Both the position numbers and the translations under genes were made by a program. 64,000 nucleotides of DNA, taken from assembly GCA_026710435.1 (NCBI GenBank), contig JAPOQZ010000266.1, positions 1 to 64,000 of the forward strand. The letters run 5' to 3'. Below the pieces are notes generated by a model, which made no database searches, was not told the origin of the DNA, and saw nothing but the letters and a program-made list of their open reading frames with translations. Every line of letters starts with the position of its first letter. Position 1 is the stretch's first letter. This stretch comes from a bacterium (lineage in GTDB: Bacteria > Actinomycetota > Acidimicrobiia > Spongiisociales > Spongiisociaceae). Positions 16,590 through 25,198 of the stretch are shown piece after piece.

Positions 16590-17501
16590 TCAGCGCCCGT
16601 ACCCGTCCCATGGGCCGATCGAGCGTGAACGGTTGGGGATACCGGCAATCTCGGGTGCCTGCATCGGGTCGTCCGGGTCGTAGTTATCGGCGATTCCCTT
16701 GACGATGAAGTCGGGCTCGAGCGTCACCCAGTTGATCAGGTCCCCGTCGAGGCGGAAGATCCAGGTGGTGCCCTCTTCGTTGTCGGCGAGGAACGAACCA
16801 TGCTTGACCCGGGCGGGCCGCCAGAAGTAGACGCCGGGGGAGATTGGGCCGTAGTTGTAGGTCATGCTCCCCGACAGGCAGTAGGCCTCTTCGAACACCG
16901 GATGGTGCATTAGCCGCTCGTCACCCCAGCCGGCCGGAGCGTGGCATACGAAGGTGCGGAAGCCCTTGGTCTGGTAGTTGGGGTCCCAGTCGAAGAAAAG
17001 GTCCTTCTTCTGGAGGAACTGCTGCGTGAGTCCCCTTTCGGGCTTGTTCTGGATGAAGTCCATCTTCTCGGTGTGCATGATGGTGAGCTCACCAGGTTCT
17101 TCGGAGACCGTGTTACCGCCCTTGGGGACGAAATCGCTCTCGTCACGGTCGGAAATAGAGAAGCCCCAGTCGCCGTACTCGCGGAAAATCAGAACCTCGC
17201 TGCCCGACTCCACTCGCATGTGCGGGACTCGCAGGCCCGCCGGAGCCCGCCAGTATCCACCCGGCCCGAAGTCGGTGTCGCCCAAATGGACCCGACCCTC
17301 GAGGACGAACCACTCGGTGTCGGCGCTGTGATAACCGCCCGGGCGTCCCCAGTCGGATTCGAAGAAGACCTTGAAGGATCCTGCCCCGTTTTCCTCGTCG
17401 TAGGACAGGTTCTGTTGGCGTGCCCGACCCTCGCCGCGGGGGAGCTCGGGCGCATGCCAGATGAGGTCCCGCTGATGTACCATTTCGACGTGCGGTCGCA
17501 T
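16590..17501 (-). CDS. Bicupin-type protein (DUF4437-like)
   Basis: A 303-residue protein with two cupin-like barrels. The first has SADTEWFVLEGRVHLGDTDF and the second MHHPVFEEAYCLSGSMTYNYG with a later RPARVKHGSFLA, giving His/Glu metal sites. Cupins of this sort act as dioxygenases, isomerases or sensors of small acids. The ATG at 17501 has GAAGGAG 5 nt upstream. A relative with the same RPHxxxVH start lies at 26817-27581. Confidence 0.75.
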   Translation of the reverse strand: MRPHVEMVHQRDLIWHAPELPRGEGRARQQNLSYDEENGAGSFKVFFESDWGRPGGYHSADTEWFVLEGRVHLGDTDFGPGGYWRAPAGLRVPHMRVESGSEVLIFREYGDWGFSISDRDESDFVPKGGNTVSEEPGELTIMHTEKMDFIQNKPERGLTQQFLQKKDLFFDWDPNYQTKGFRTFVCHAPAGWGDERLMHHPVFEEAYCLSGSMTYNYGPISPGVYFWRPARVKHGSFLADNEEGTTWIFRLDGDLINWVTLEPDFIVKGIADNYDPDDPMQAPEIAGIPNRSRSIGPWDGYGR

Positions 17502-17617
17502 ATCCACTCCTTCTCGCACCTTGCAGGGCCGAGTTTCGATTGCCGGAGGTCAGGTGTCAAGCGCGTCTCCGAGAAGGGTCGGCTACGCGGCGCGATCGTC
17601 ATGGGAGAGGAGCCAGG

Positions 17618-17959
17618 GTGGGAATCACCGAGCTCACGGAGCAGATCCAGAGGTTTCTCGACTCGGTGCCGGAGAAGGACGATGTCCGGGCATTTTTGAG
17701 AGCGGTCGAACGCGTGTCGGACGTGGCGGTTCCGGTCTACGACGGGCCCGTGGAACTGCTGGTACCTCCGTCGGCAATCATCGGTAACGACGGATCGCCC
17801 ATCATCACCAAGGATGCCACCCGGGGCCAGTTGATCGATGCCGGAACCGGTTTCCGGACCAATGCGGAGAAGCTGATCTCCGAAGCGGGCCGGGCTATGT
17901 CAACCGCCATCACGCTCGAGCAGTTGGCCGACAGCCTCGCCCCCGGACGGCGCCGCTAG
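17618..17959 (+). CDS. Uncharacterised 113-residue protein
   Basis: A small protein starting at GTG with GGGAGAGGAG upstream. It has an N-terminal helix (ITELTEQIQRFLDSVPEKDDV), a central strand-rich part (VAVPVYDGPVELLVPPS), and a C-terminal helical segment. I recognise no family. Its TAG stop is formed at the edge of a MITE, whose other edge forms the stop of the convergent FAD oxidase gene. Confidence 0.6.
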   Translation: MGITELTEQIQRFLDSVPEKDDVRAFLRAVERVSDVAVPVYDGPVELLVPPSAIIGNDGSPIITKDATRGQLIDAGTGFRTNAEKLISEAGRAMSTAITLEQLADSLAPGRRR

Positions 17960-18059
17960 GTGGGTGCTGAACAATGACGATTGCTCGGGCCTGCCGCCCG
18001 CCAGCCCAGGCATTTTGCCGGCGGTTGGCAGGCCGCTGGTGGATTGCTCAGTACCCTCC
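17959..18059 (+). mobile_element. 101-bp TA-flanked MITE, copy 1
   Basis: A 101-bp element flanked by TA (17957-17958 and 18060-18061), with imperfect terminal inverted repeats GGTGGGTGCTGA / CAGTACCCTCC and an internal GGCAGGCC/GCCTGCC dyad. It belongs to a six-copy family in this window. It has no coding capacity and is probably mobilised in trans by a TA-targeting (IS630/mariner-like) transposase; that is inference. Confidence 0.85.
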
Positions 18060-19591
18060 TAGGTGCCCAGCACTCCAGGGTTCATTATCCCGTTCGGGTC
18101 GAGGGTTTGTTTCAGGGACCGGACGTAGTCCGAATAGGTGTCGGAGACGTGACCCGCGAAGTCGTAGTAGCGCCCGATCTGGAAGTTGACGCTGCCATGA
18201 TCCTGGTAGATCTGCGCCACATCGTTACGGAAGTCGGAGGCGACCCTTCTAGCCTCGTCGAAACGTCCCCTGCGGCGGGTTATGCCTTTGAACAGTGCTT
18301 TGACCGCCATTCCTGAAGGTACCTTGCCGAGCATCTTCACGTTGCGGGGATCGAGTACGTAGGCCCTGCGAAGCGGGTCGAGTTCGTCCGGCCACACGAT
18401 GTTCGTCTCGACAAGTATCTGTCCCTTGACGGCGCACATAAGGTGGTAGTGATACACGTGCTCGCGTTCGAAGGCCTCCGCGTAGGTCTCGGCCAGCTTG
18501 TCGACCTTCTCGGTCAGTTCCAGCACCGCCGCGAAAGGCACGATGCCATGCACCGGGGCCCACACCTCACCGTTGACCGTTACCAGCGAGGAGGCTATAC
18601 CACCCACGAAACCCATGTACGGTTCGTCTCGCCACTTGCCTGCCAGTTCACCGGCCAGTTCCCGACCACCGTGCTGTTTCACGATGTCACGGATAGCGTC
18701 GGAATTGGCCGCCACTACCCCCGCATCCGTTCCCTCCGTGGAGGCGTGCAAGACCTCGGTGGCGCCGGCGAGGAAGGTGTATCCGGCCTTTATAAGGGAG
18801 TCGAGCCGCTTGCTGGACAGGTAGAAGACCTCGGTCGCCAGTCTCGAATGGGCTATCTCCGCCATACCTGCCAGGAGATCGCCCAGAGTGGGGAAGTCGA
18901 AACTCATCGATTGGTGGCCGTGGGGCTCGGGAATCAACTCCAGAGTGGCTTCCGTCTTGACCCCGAACGCTCCGCAGTCCCCGACGAACATACCGGTCAG
19001 GTCCGGCCCGTAGTAGCGGAAGTGACGCCACCCGTCGACATGGGCGCCCGAGCCGGTCCTTATCGCCTCGCCGGTCGGGGTCACCACCTCCAATCCGAGG
19101 AGCGAGTCACCGACGGTGCCGTATTTGCCGGATCCGTACCAGACGACGTTATTAGATATGCATCCGCCCAGCGTCGAACCCTCACCGGACAGCGGACCCC
19201 AGAACGCCATGCGGAGGCCACTGTCCTTTAGTGCCTTGTGAAGCTCCAACCACGTGCAGCCGGTCTGGGCGGTGATCGACATCGAGTCGGTGTCGATCTC
19301 GGTGATCGTGTTGAGCCGCGACGTGTCGAGCAGGATCCCGCCCGGGGTGATCGGTGTGTATCCGAGCGTGTAGGAAAGACCCCCGCCCCGAGGGTATACG
19401 GGCAGGGCTTGGTCGTTGGCAAGACGGACGACAGCGGCCACTTCCCCGGTCGTGGACGGCTGGACGACGAGGTCGGCCGAAGCCACCTCTCGCAGGCTCA
19501 GGTCGGTTCCGTAGTACGCCAGATCCTTCTTGGCAGCCGACACGTACCGGTGCCCGACGATCTGCTTCAGGTCGCTTTCCAGTTGCTTCAC
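18059..19591 (-). CDS. FAD-linked oxidase (FAD_binding_4, glycolate oxidase/vanillyl-alcohol-oxidase-like)
   Basis: A 510-residue oxidase or dehydrogenase with the PP-loop FAD domain (LVVQPSTTGEVAAVVRLAN, YPRGGGLSYTLGYTP, GSTLGGCISNN) and a C-terminal cap domain. The family includes 4-cresol dehydrogenase, vanillyl-alcohol oxidase and glycolate oxidase subunit D, and oxidises hydroxyl or phenolic substrates. The last codons read into a TAG that is also the border of a MITE. The start is MKQLESDLKQIVG. Confidence 0.88.
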   Translation of the reverse strand: MKQLESDLKQIVGHRYVSAAKKDLAYYGTDLSLREVASADLVVQPSTTGEVAAVVRLANDQALPVYPRGGGLSYTLGYTPITPGGILLDTSRLNTITEIDTDSMSITAQTGCTWLELHKALKDSGLRMAFWGPLSGEGSTLGGCISNNVVWYGSGKYGTVGDSLLGLEVVTPTGEAIRTGSGAHVDGWRHFRYYGPDLTGMFVGDCGAFGVKTEATLELIPEPHGHQSMSFDFPTLGDLLAGMAEIAHSRLATEVFYLSSKRLDSLIKAGYTFLAGATEVLHASTEGTDAGVVAANSDAIRDIVKQHGGRELAGELAGKWRDEPYMGFVGGIASSLVTVNGEVWAPVHGIVPFAAVLELTEKVDKLAETYAEAFEREHVYHYHLMCAVKGQILVETNIVWPDELDPLRRAYVLDPRNVKMLGKVPSGMAVKALFKGITRRRGRFDEARRVASDFRNDVAQIYQDHGSVNFQIGRYYDFAGHVSDTYSDYVRSLKQTLDPNGIMNPGVLGT

Positions 19592-19650
19592 GACTCACCT
19601 CCCTCGGCGGGGTACCGGTTCCAATGAGACTACCGCCAACCGGGTGTCGA

Positions 19651-20577
19651 TCACCGTCCTAACAATTCGAAGGTCTCGGCCATCAGTTCCTCGTCCCATG
19701 CTCCGATGGCCTGGAGGTAGAACCGGCTGACACCCGCCTCGGCCAAGCGGGCCATCTGCTCCGCCACCTGGTCCGGGGTTCCGTGGGGTAGCGAGCACTC
19801 CGCGAAGCTGGCCTCCAGATCGTCGGGATCCATCCTCCGGTAGGCGGCGCCCTCCTCCAGCCTTTTCCGGTAGGTCGTCCGGTCCGACGCCACGATCGCG
19901 GTTCCCATCGCGCTTATCCGCACCGCTTCGGGCGAGCGCCCAGCGGCTACGGCGGCTTCCCTGGCCCGCTCGATCCGGATTTCGAGATCGTCGATCGGGA
20001 CCAGCAGGGCCAGGTTGTATTCGTCGGCGTAGGTCCCCCCCAGGTAAGGGGACCGCTTGGGGCCGAATCCCCCCACCATCAGCGGGAGATCCCCTGTCGG
20101 GGCCGGCTCGACAGGCTTCGCGTCAAGGTAGTAGTGCTTTCCCGAGAATCCGGGTGGGGCTTTGCCGAACGCGGCCCGCAGATAGCGAAGCGCCTCCTCC
20201 AAGCGTTCCCACCGCTCAGGCCAGGGCGGGTAGGGGATGCCGAATCGTCGGTGTTCCTCCTCCAGCCATCCGGTTCCCAAGCCCAGGGTGAAGCGACCGC
20301 CGGACATGTGGTCGATGGTCGCCGACTGCTTGGCGAGAACCGAGGGGTGACGGAAGGTGATCGGGCTGACGAGTACCACCAATTCGATGCGCTCGGTAGC
20401 TCGGGCGAGCCCGGCCAGGATGATAAGGGTGTCGTAGAGGCCAGCGTCCTTACCGGCCATGGTGTGCACCAGGTAGTGGTCCGCCCGAGCATACGCAGCC
20501 AAGCCCTGCTTCTCGGCCCATCGGGCCGCGGTGACCGCCAAGCTGTAATCACCGCCCACCTGTATTCCGAATTCCAT
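19651..20577 (-). CDS. LLM-class (luciferase-like) F420/FMN-dependent oxidoreductase
   Basis: A 308-residue TIM-barrel luciferase-like protein: MEFGIQVGGDY start, GGRFTLGLGTGWLEEE motif, and a C-terminal GTPDQVAEQMARLAEAG block. In Actinobacteria most such proteins use F420 as hydride carrier. It lies 59 nt after the FAD oxidase gene on the same strand and may be in the same operon. Confidence 0.88.
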   Translation of the reverse strand: MEFGIQVGGDYSLAVTAARWAEKQGLAAYARADHYLVHTMAGKDAGLYDTLIILAGLARATERIELVVLVSPITFRHPSVLAKQSATIDHMSGGRFTLGLGTGWLEEEHRRFGIPYPPWPERWERLEEALRYLRAAFGKAPPGFSGKHYYLDAKPVEPAPTGDLPLMVGGFGPKRSPYLGGTYADEYNLALLVPIDDLEIRIERAREAAVAAGRSPEAVRISAMGTAIVASDRTTYRKRLEEGAAYRRMDPDDLEASFAECSLPHGTPDQVAEQMARLAEAGVSRFYLQAIGAWDEELMAETFELLGR

Positions 20578-20884
20578 CCGACCCTCCGGCTGTGAGTCAT
20601 CAGCATCTGGGGGCTGATGCTACGGCAAAGGGAGAAGATCGGTTCCACCGACCGGTGGGGCAACCTCCATTCCTGTCATTCGGCGTCCTATTCGAGCGCA
20701 ACGCCGACACCTCTGCTAGGACCGCCTTGTACAGCAGCTCAATCGCAGTGGTGGCGTGGGCCGCAGAGTCCTCCCAGTCGCACTGCTCATCACACGCAAG
20801 GGCATGATGGGCTCGTGCGCTGCTACAGAGAGGCCGTGAACTCCTCGATCGTTTGGTCAGGTGACGAGACTCCTAGCCCTGATT

Positions 20885-21083
20885 CTTCATGCTTCCAGAC
20901 ACACCGACTGCAGCATGCCACATCAACCACATCATCGCGACCGGGCTGGGCTTCACCTAAGGGTGCAGGTCGCGCCGGGCCGATACGATACAATCGACGG
21001 GGCCGTTATCCCTGGTCAGAAGCAGATATCGACACGCCGTTCGCCCCAGTACAAACCCCCGCGTGAAAAATCGGGGCTAGCCG
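20885..21083 (+). repeat. ~200-bp interspersed repeat (family 2), copy A
   Basis: This copy contains the family core ATCCCTGGTCAGAAGC and ends in the hairpin CCCCGCGTGAAAAATCGGGG followed by CTAG. Other copies lie at 22893-23053 (-), 39745-39941, 49972-50163 (-) and 60667-60867. It sits in a 669-base gap between LLM and Fic genes. No transposase is present. It could be the terminal segment of a decayed IS or a structured non-coding element. Confidence 0.75.
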
Positions 21084-21246
21084 AATACCTCTGGCTGCTC
21101 AGCTCTCCTATTCGCTCAAGCAGCTTGGTCAAGGGAGAAGTGGCACGACAGGCGATGTCGATCCTGGCCTGCCAGTCCAACTACTAAATCTGTATCAACT
21201 AGTAGGCTTTGTGCATTGATCTGAGTTTCCTCGAAGCTTGAGCTAC

Positions 21247-22584
21247 CTAGATGTCCCGCGTGAGGATGTCGACGAGTAGATCGGACGGGTAGAACCAGAA
21301 CTGACGACCAACGGTGTGGTGTTCCAGGAACTCGCGGGACTCTAGGTCGAGCAGATCTACCCGAGCCGTCTGGTAGGTGACGTTGTGGCTCGCACGGTGG
21401 CTTTCTATCGTGTAAGAGCCGTCCGGGTGGCGGAGAGCATGGCTCAACAGAGCCAGTTGGCGGTGGTTGAGGCCGGGGACCTTCCGGAGGACATGCTCGA
21501 CCGAACGGAGTTCGTCCGTCTTGCGTTCGAGATAGGCGAACAGGTGATCTATCGCCTTGCACAGCACATCGAGTTGATGCAGCAGGAAGTAGGTGAAGTC
21601 CGCATCGTCGGTCTCCACGTAAAGGAAGGCTCGGCCGTACTGGGCCGGCGCCTTCCGCAGGAGAGGTGAGATGGAGATGAACTCGGCCAGCCAGTAGTCC
21701 TGGCGCAGCAGTGATCGGTAGAACAGGGCTCGGGCGGTCCTACCGTTTCCGTCAACGAACGGATGAACGTATGCCAGGTAGAAGTGCAGAGCGATGGCCC
21801 GGATAACGGGGTGTACGAACGGTTGCTCGCCGACCGTGTTGCTCCACTCGACCAGGTCGCTGAGCAGGTTGTCGAGTTCTTCTGCGGGTGGAGGGCGGTG
21901 GAATACGACGTCTGGATCGTGTGGGTGGCCGATGTCGACCCGCTTGTCTCCTGGCTGCTGGAACCGTCCTGCGTGATCGGGGTTGGCCAGAGTTCCCTCA
22001 GTCACCGTGCGGTGGAGATCCTTGACCATCTCGATCGACAGAGGGAGCGTCAGGTCCTGGGTGATCTGCTGCATGGTGAGGTAGTTGTTGACGACCATGC
22101 GCTCGGCCCGGGTGCGGGGTCTCCTGCGTGACCGAAGGAGGACCTTGGCCTCGCGTCTCGTGGTAGCAGCCCCCTCCAGAAGGCTCGATCCTATGGCCTC
22201 TTCCATCAGCGAGGTGACTACGTACCGGTCACGGGTGGCCGGGTTGGTGATCGCGTCCGGCGCCTCGACCCAACCGGCGGCATGCCGGTCGATCTTGTGG
22301 ATCATCTCCTGGGCTTCATCGGTGAGGATGTAGTCGAACCTCCGTCCGTTCACATCCGTGAACGGCAACTGCTTGCGTCCTGCGGCCCGCGCAACCTTGA
22401 GTGCAAGCCACCACTCCTCGACCGAGAGGCCATCGGGCGATGGACGCCACCGGAGTTCGTCCCAATGAAGGTAACGACCGCCAACCGTGGAAGCACCGAT
22501 GTGCTTCAGAACCGCCGAGGACCGCTCCGGGGGCAGTTGGGCGATCAGGGTCTGTACCGAAGGAGCGCTCTGAGGGACCTTCAC
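21247..22584 (-). CDS. Fic-domain AMP-transferase-type protein (class II, self-inhibited)
   Basis: A 445-residue Fic protein. The catalytic loop is HPFVDGNGRTAR (residues 274-285), matching HxFx(D/E)GNGRxxR, so it should transfer AMP (or another NMP) to target hydroxyls. An upstream inhibitory helix SSLLEG (133-138) fits (S/T)xxxE(G/N) of class II Fic proteins. The C-terminal ~100 residues look like a winged helix with a final segment for target or DNA recognition. The start is GTG with AGGAGG 10 nt upstream. The promoter region is markedly AT-rich. No partner antitoxin gene is next to it. Confidence 0.92.
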   Translation of the reverse strand: MKVPQSAPSVQTLIAQLPPERSSAVLKHIGASTVGGRYLHWDELRWRPSPDGLSVEEWWLALKVARAAGRKQLPFTDVNGRRFDYILTDEAQEMIHKIDRHAAGWVEAPDAITNPATRDRYVVTSLMEEAIGSSLLEGAATTRREAKVLLRSRRRPRTRAERMVVNNYLTMQQITQDLTLPLSIEMVKDLHRTVTEGTLANPDHAGRFQQPGDKRVDIGHPHDPDVVFHRPPPAEELDNLLSDLVEWSNTVGEQPFVHPVIRAIALHFYLAYVHPFVDGNGRTARALFYRSLLRQDYWLAEFISISPLLRKAPAQYGRAFLYVETDDADFTYFLLHQLDVLCKAIDHLFAYLERKTDELRSVEHVLRKVPGLNHRQLALLSHALRHPDGSYTIESHRASHNVTYQTARVDLLDLESREFLEHHTVGRQFWFYPSDLLVDILTRDI

Positions 22585-22690
22585 GTCTCTAGATCCTCCT
22601 GCATTTACTAATTACATCTAGTTTAGTAGACAGAGCACCCATGATCTACTTATTCTTTTCTATTAGTACTGTTTACCTAGTTGATCGTGG
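22585..22690 (-). promoter_or_regulatory. AT-rich upstream region of the Fic gene
   Basis: About 100 bases immediately upstream of the Fic start are strikingly AT-rich compared with the rest of the window (for example TTACTAATTACATCTAGT on the plus strand), including several CTAG/TAGT motifs. This probably holds the fic promoter and operator. I cannot assign -35 and -10 boxes with confidence. Confidence 0.4.
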
Positions 22691-22837
22691 TCGGTCTGCG
22701 TTGCGGGCGGCGCGCTCTGGACCGCCATCCACGCCTCTGGCTGCTTCCTGCCTCCTCAACGTACCCTGCGGGTACGCCTTCGTCGGCAAGTCCTTGCCAT
22801 AGACGCCGCTTGCGGCGCCATATCCCACCGCCGCCCC

Positions 22838-23053
22838 ACAGACCAACCACGGGAGCCGTGGTTCCAAACGACTGTGCGTAGCGTGAACCCGCCCTAGCCC
22901 CGACTTTTCGTGCGGGGGCTTGGACTGGGCGAGCAGTGGCGTGGGATATGAGCTTCTGACCAGGGACTACGGCCATCTCCACAGTCCCGTCTCGGCCCCC
23001 CGGCACTGGGGACCACCACATCATCGCAGCAACCCCCCACAAACAGGGCACCT
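22838..23053 (-). repeat. ~200-bp interspersed repeat (family 2), copy E with distal extension
   Basis: Read on the minus strand, 23053-22893 matches the family core (GTCCCTGGTCAGAAGCTC ... CCCCGCACGAAAAGTCGGGG), with a diverged first part. It continues into a distal part (22892-22838) containing GGGTTCACGCTACGCAC and CCGTGGTTGGTCTG. That distal part alone recurs at 28745-28800. This copy shows that the full element is longer than the hairpin-ended core. Confidence 0.7.
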
Positions 23054-23171
23054 TCAGTATGAGTGAATCAGGGCTAGTTTGTGGTCCGAGGGCTGTCGGA
23101 CTTCGAATGGTCTCGGGATCCGGCTCCTACAATCAGCTTCGGTCTTGAGGAAATCTCGACGGGAGGACCAC

Positions 23172-24044
23172 GTGCAGAGCGGTGCCGAACCACATCTCGC
23201 CCCTCGGCCGCTCGTGATCGACCCGTCGGTCAACTTCCGGCCCTCCACACGGCTCGGCCGGTACGGATACTTCGGGATGGACGACTCGGTCGGTGGGGGG
23301 AGCGCCGAGTTCTTCCTCGAGATGATGGAGGAAGGCGGGGTCGACATGGCCGGCATCATCGCCAACCGGGCGGCGGACGGCGTCGGCGGGGAGGAGATGG
23401 GCAACCATGTCGACCGGGTCTCTCCGCTGCTCGAGTCCCATCCCGACCGGTTCTTCGGATGGGTCGGAATCAATCCTCTCCTGGGAATGGAGACCATCCG
23501 CTACATCCGGTACGGCATCGAGACGCTGGGTTTCACAGGTGTTCATGTTTACCCGCATTGGTTCGGGCTCGACATCAACCATCGCCGCTACTACCCCGTC
23601 TACTCGTTGTGCGCCGAACTGGGTGTCCCTATTGCCATGCAGGTCGGAAGCCAGTCGATGCGGTCGAGGGCGAAGCTGGTGGCCACCCCGGAGATGGTCG
23701 ACGATGTGGCGTTCGACTTTCCCGAGTTGACCTTCGTGGCCATCCACAACGGTTGGCCCTACGAGCGGGAGACGGTCATGCTCGCCAAGAACTACGAGAA
23801 CGTGTACATCCTGGCCGACGGGCACCCGCCCCGCACGTGGCCGCCCGACATCATCGACTACATCACCGAGGCGCAGTGGTGGAACCGGGACGGGTCGCGG
23901 AAGGTCATGTGGGGCACCGACTGGCCGGTGCAGCGGATGAAGGAGTCGCTCGACGAGGTGCGAGGTCTGGGGCTCCCAGACGATGTGTACAGCAGGCTGG
24001 TCGGCGGCAACGCGGTGCAGATTCTTGGGCTGGGAGCGGGATAG
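23172..24044 (+). CDS. Amidohydrolase-2 family protein (ACMSD-like) lacking the usual N-terminal metal motif
   Basis: A 290-residue TIM-barrel amidohydrolase-like protein. Visible blocks are FFGWVGINPLLG, GFTGVHVYPHWFG, FVAIHNGWPYER and VMWGTDWPVQR, where the late Asp is the conserved catalytic Asp. The N-terminal strand reads VIDPSVNF, so the usual DxHxH metal pair is absent, which makes hydrolase or decarboxylase activity uncertain. The GTG at 23172 follows GGGAGG. It is coupled to the downstream SDR gene (TAGTG). Confidence 0.85.
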   Translation: MQSGAEPHLAPRPLVIDPSVNFRPSTRLGRYGYFGMDDSVGGGSAEFFLEMMEEGGVDMAGIIANRAADGVGGEEMGNHVDRVSPLLESHPDRFFGWVGINPLLGMETIRYIRYGIETLGFTGVHVYPHWFGLDINHRRYYPVYSLCAELGVPIAMQVGSQSMRSRAKLVATPEMVDDVAFDFPELTFVAIHNGWPYERETVMLAKNYENVYILADGHPPRTWPPDIIDYITEAQWWNRDGSRKVMWGTDWPVQRMKESLDEVRGLGLPDDVYSRLVGGNAVQILGLGAG

Positions 24045-24823
24045 TGGACCTCGGATTGGACGGGCGTGTTGTTGCCGTCGCGGGCGCCGGGATCGGCATC
24101 GGCAGGGCGGTGGCGCTAGAGGTAGCGCGGGGCGGGGCCGCGGTGGTGGTCGGCGCTCGGGATCGTGAGGCCTTGCTCGAAGTCACCGGTGCGGTACGAG
24201 CCTTGGGCGGCCAGGCTGGCGCAGCGGTCGGAGATCTCGCAACGGATCGGGGAGTGAACGAGTTGGCCCGGGCAGCGGTTGAAACCTTCGGGAGGCTGGA
24301 CGGTCTGGTCTGCTGCGTCGGATCGACTCCTCTCGGTGACTTCTCGGCTGTGACCGACGGCCAATGGCAGCAGGCCTTCGAGATGAAGATGCTGGCGACC
24401 ATCAGGGCGATCAGAGCGGCTCGCCCTCACCTGGCGCTGAGCGGTGACGGTCGGGTGGTGGTGATCACCGGTAACGCTTCCCGTGTTCGCTTTCCCTTCC
24501 TCCTCACGTCCACCGTCATGAACTCGGGGCTTGAGAGCCTGGTGTCGTCTCTGGCCGGCCAACTCGCCGGTGACGGGATCGCCATCAACGCGGTGTCGCC
24601 GGGTCCCGTCGACACGAGGCGGTACGAAGGGCTGGTCGAGGCGGTGGCGGTCCACGCGGACCTGGATCCGTCGTCGGCCCGCCGGAGTATCGAGGCCTCC
24701 ATCCCGACCGGGCGGATCAACCAGCCCGAAGAGGTGGCCCGCCTGGTCGCCTACCTCGTCTCACCCGCCGCGGCCTCGGTCACCGGGGCCACCTACGTGA
24801 TCGACGGCGGCCAGAGCTGTTGA
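24044..24823 (+). CDS. Short-chain dehydrogenase/reductase-like protein without the YxxxK pair
   Basis: A 259-residue Rossmann protein with a glycine motif (VAVAGAGIGIGRAVA), CCVGSTPLG in place of NNAG, and AINAVSPGPVDT near the C-terminus. Aligned with classical SDRs, the catalytic Tyr and Lys positions are Ser and Asn (in LTSTVMNSGLES) and the catalytic Ser position is Gly. It may be an enoyl-type or non-catalytic member. The start is GTG overlapping the amidohydrolase stop by one base. The two genes likely form one pathway unit. Confidence 0.85.
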   Translation: MDLGLDGRVVAVAGAGIGIGRAVALEVARGGAAVVVGARDREALLEVTGAVRALGGQAGAAVGDLATDRGVNELARAAVETFGRLDGLVCCVGSTPLGDFSAVTDGQWQQAFEMKMLATIRAIRAARPHLALSGDGRVVVITGNASRVRFPFLLTSTVMNSGLESLVSSLAGQLAGDGIAINAVSPGPVDTRRYEGLVEAVAVHADLDPSSARRSIEASIPTGRINQPEEVARLVAYLVSPAAASVTGATYVIDGGQSC

Positions 24824-24919
24824 TGCGGCGAGGAGTGCCGGCCAACTGCCGAAGCTCTGCATCCGGGAACAACGACACCAATCCGTCCGTGTGCCAGGTA
24901 GAACGCCTCCCACAAGACA

Positions 24920-25129
24920 TCACGGAAGCCGGGACAGAATGATGGACACGGCGACGGCCATCGCGCCCAGGAGAATGCTCCCGAGACCAAGGAGAATGCC
25001 CACAATCCACATGGTCTGGCGGAAGATCGTTTGCTCAACTCCCCGCAACGCCTCAGAGAGGTCACCTCGCACTTCTGCCTGGCGCGCTTCATCCTTGGCA
25101 TCCACTAGTGACTCGGAGACGACGACCAT
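24920..25129 (-). CDS. Small coiled-coil single-pass membrane protein (paralog of 1873-2094)
   Basis: A 69-residue protein: MVVVSESLVDAKDEARQAEV, a short charged helix (LSEALRGVEQTIFRQ), then one hydrophobic helix (MWIVGILLGLGSILLGAMAV). It shares the SESLVDAKDEA block and layout with the protein at 1873-2094, but with a shorter coiled coil. The ribosome site is GGGAGG. It is probably tail-anchored, and its function is unknown. Confidence 0.65.
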   Translation of the reverse strand: MVVVSESLVDAKDEARQAEVRGDLSEALRGVEQTIFRQTMWIVGILLGLGSILLGAMAVAVSIILSRLP

Positions 25130-25198
25130 CGCACCTCCCTCGGTATCTTTGACATGGATAGTCCGGTAGTTCAGTACAGAGAAGTTAACGATAGCTGT

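Noticed and set aside
23081-24823. 580-residue ORF suggesting an N-terminal extension of the SDR gene
   Set aside because: The first ~320 residues are an out-of-frame reading of the amidohydrolase gene. The SDR begins at the GTG at 24044.
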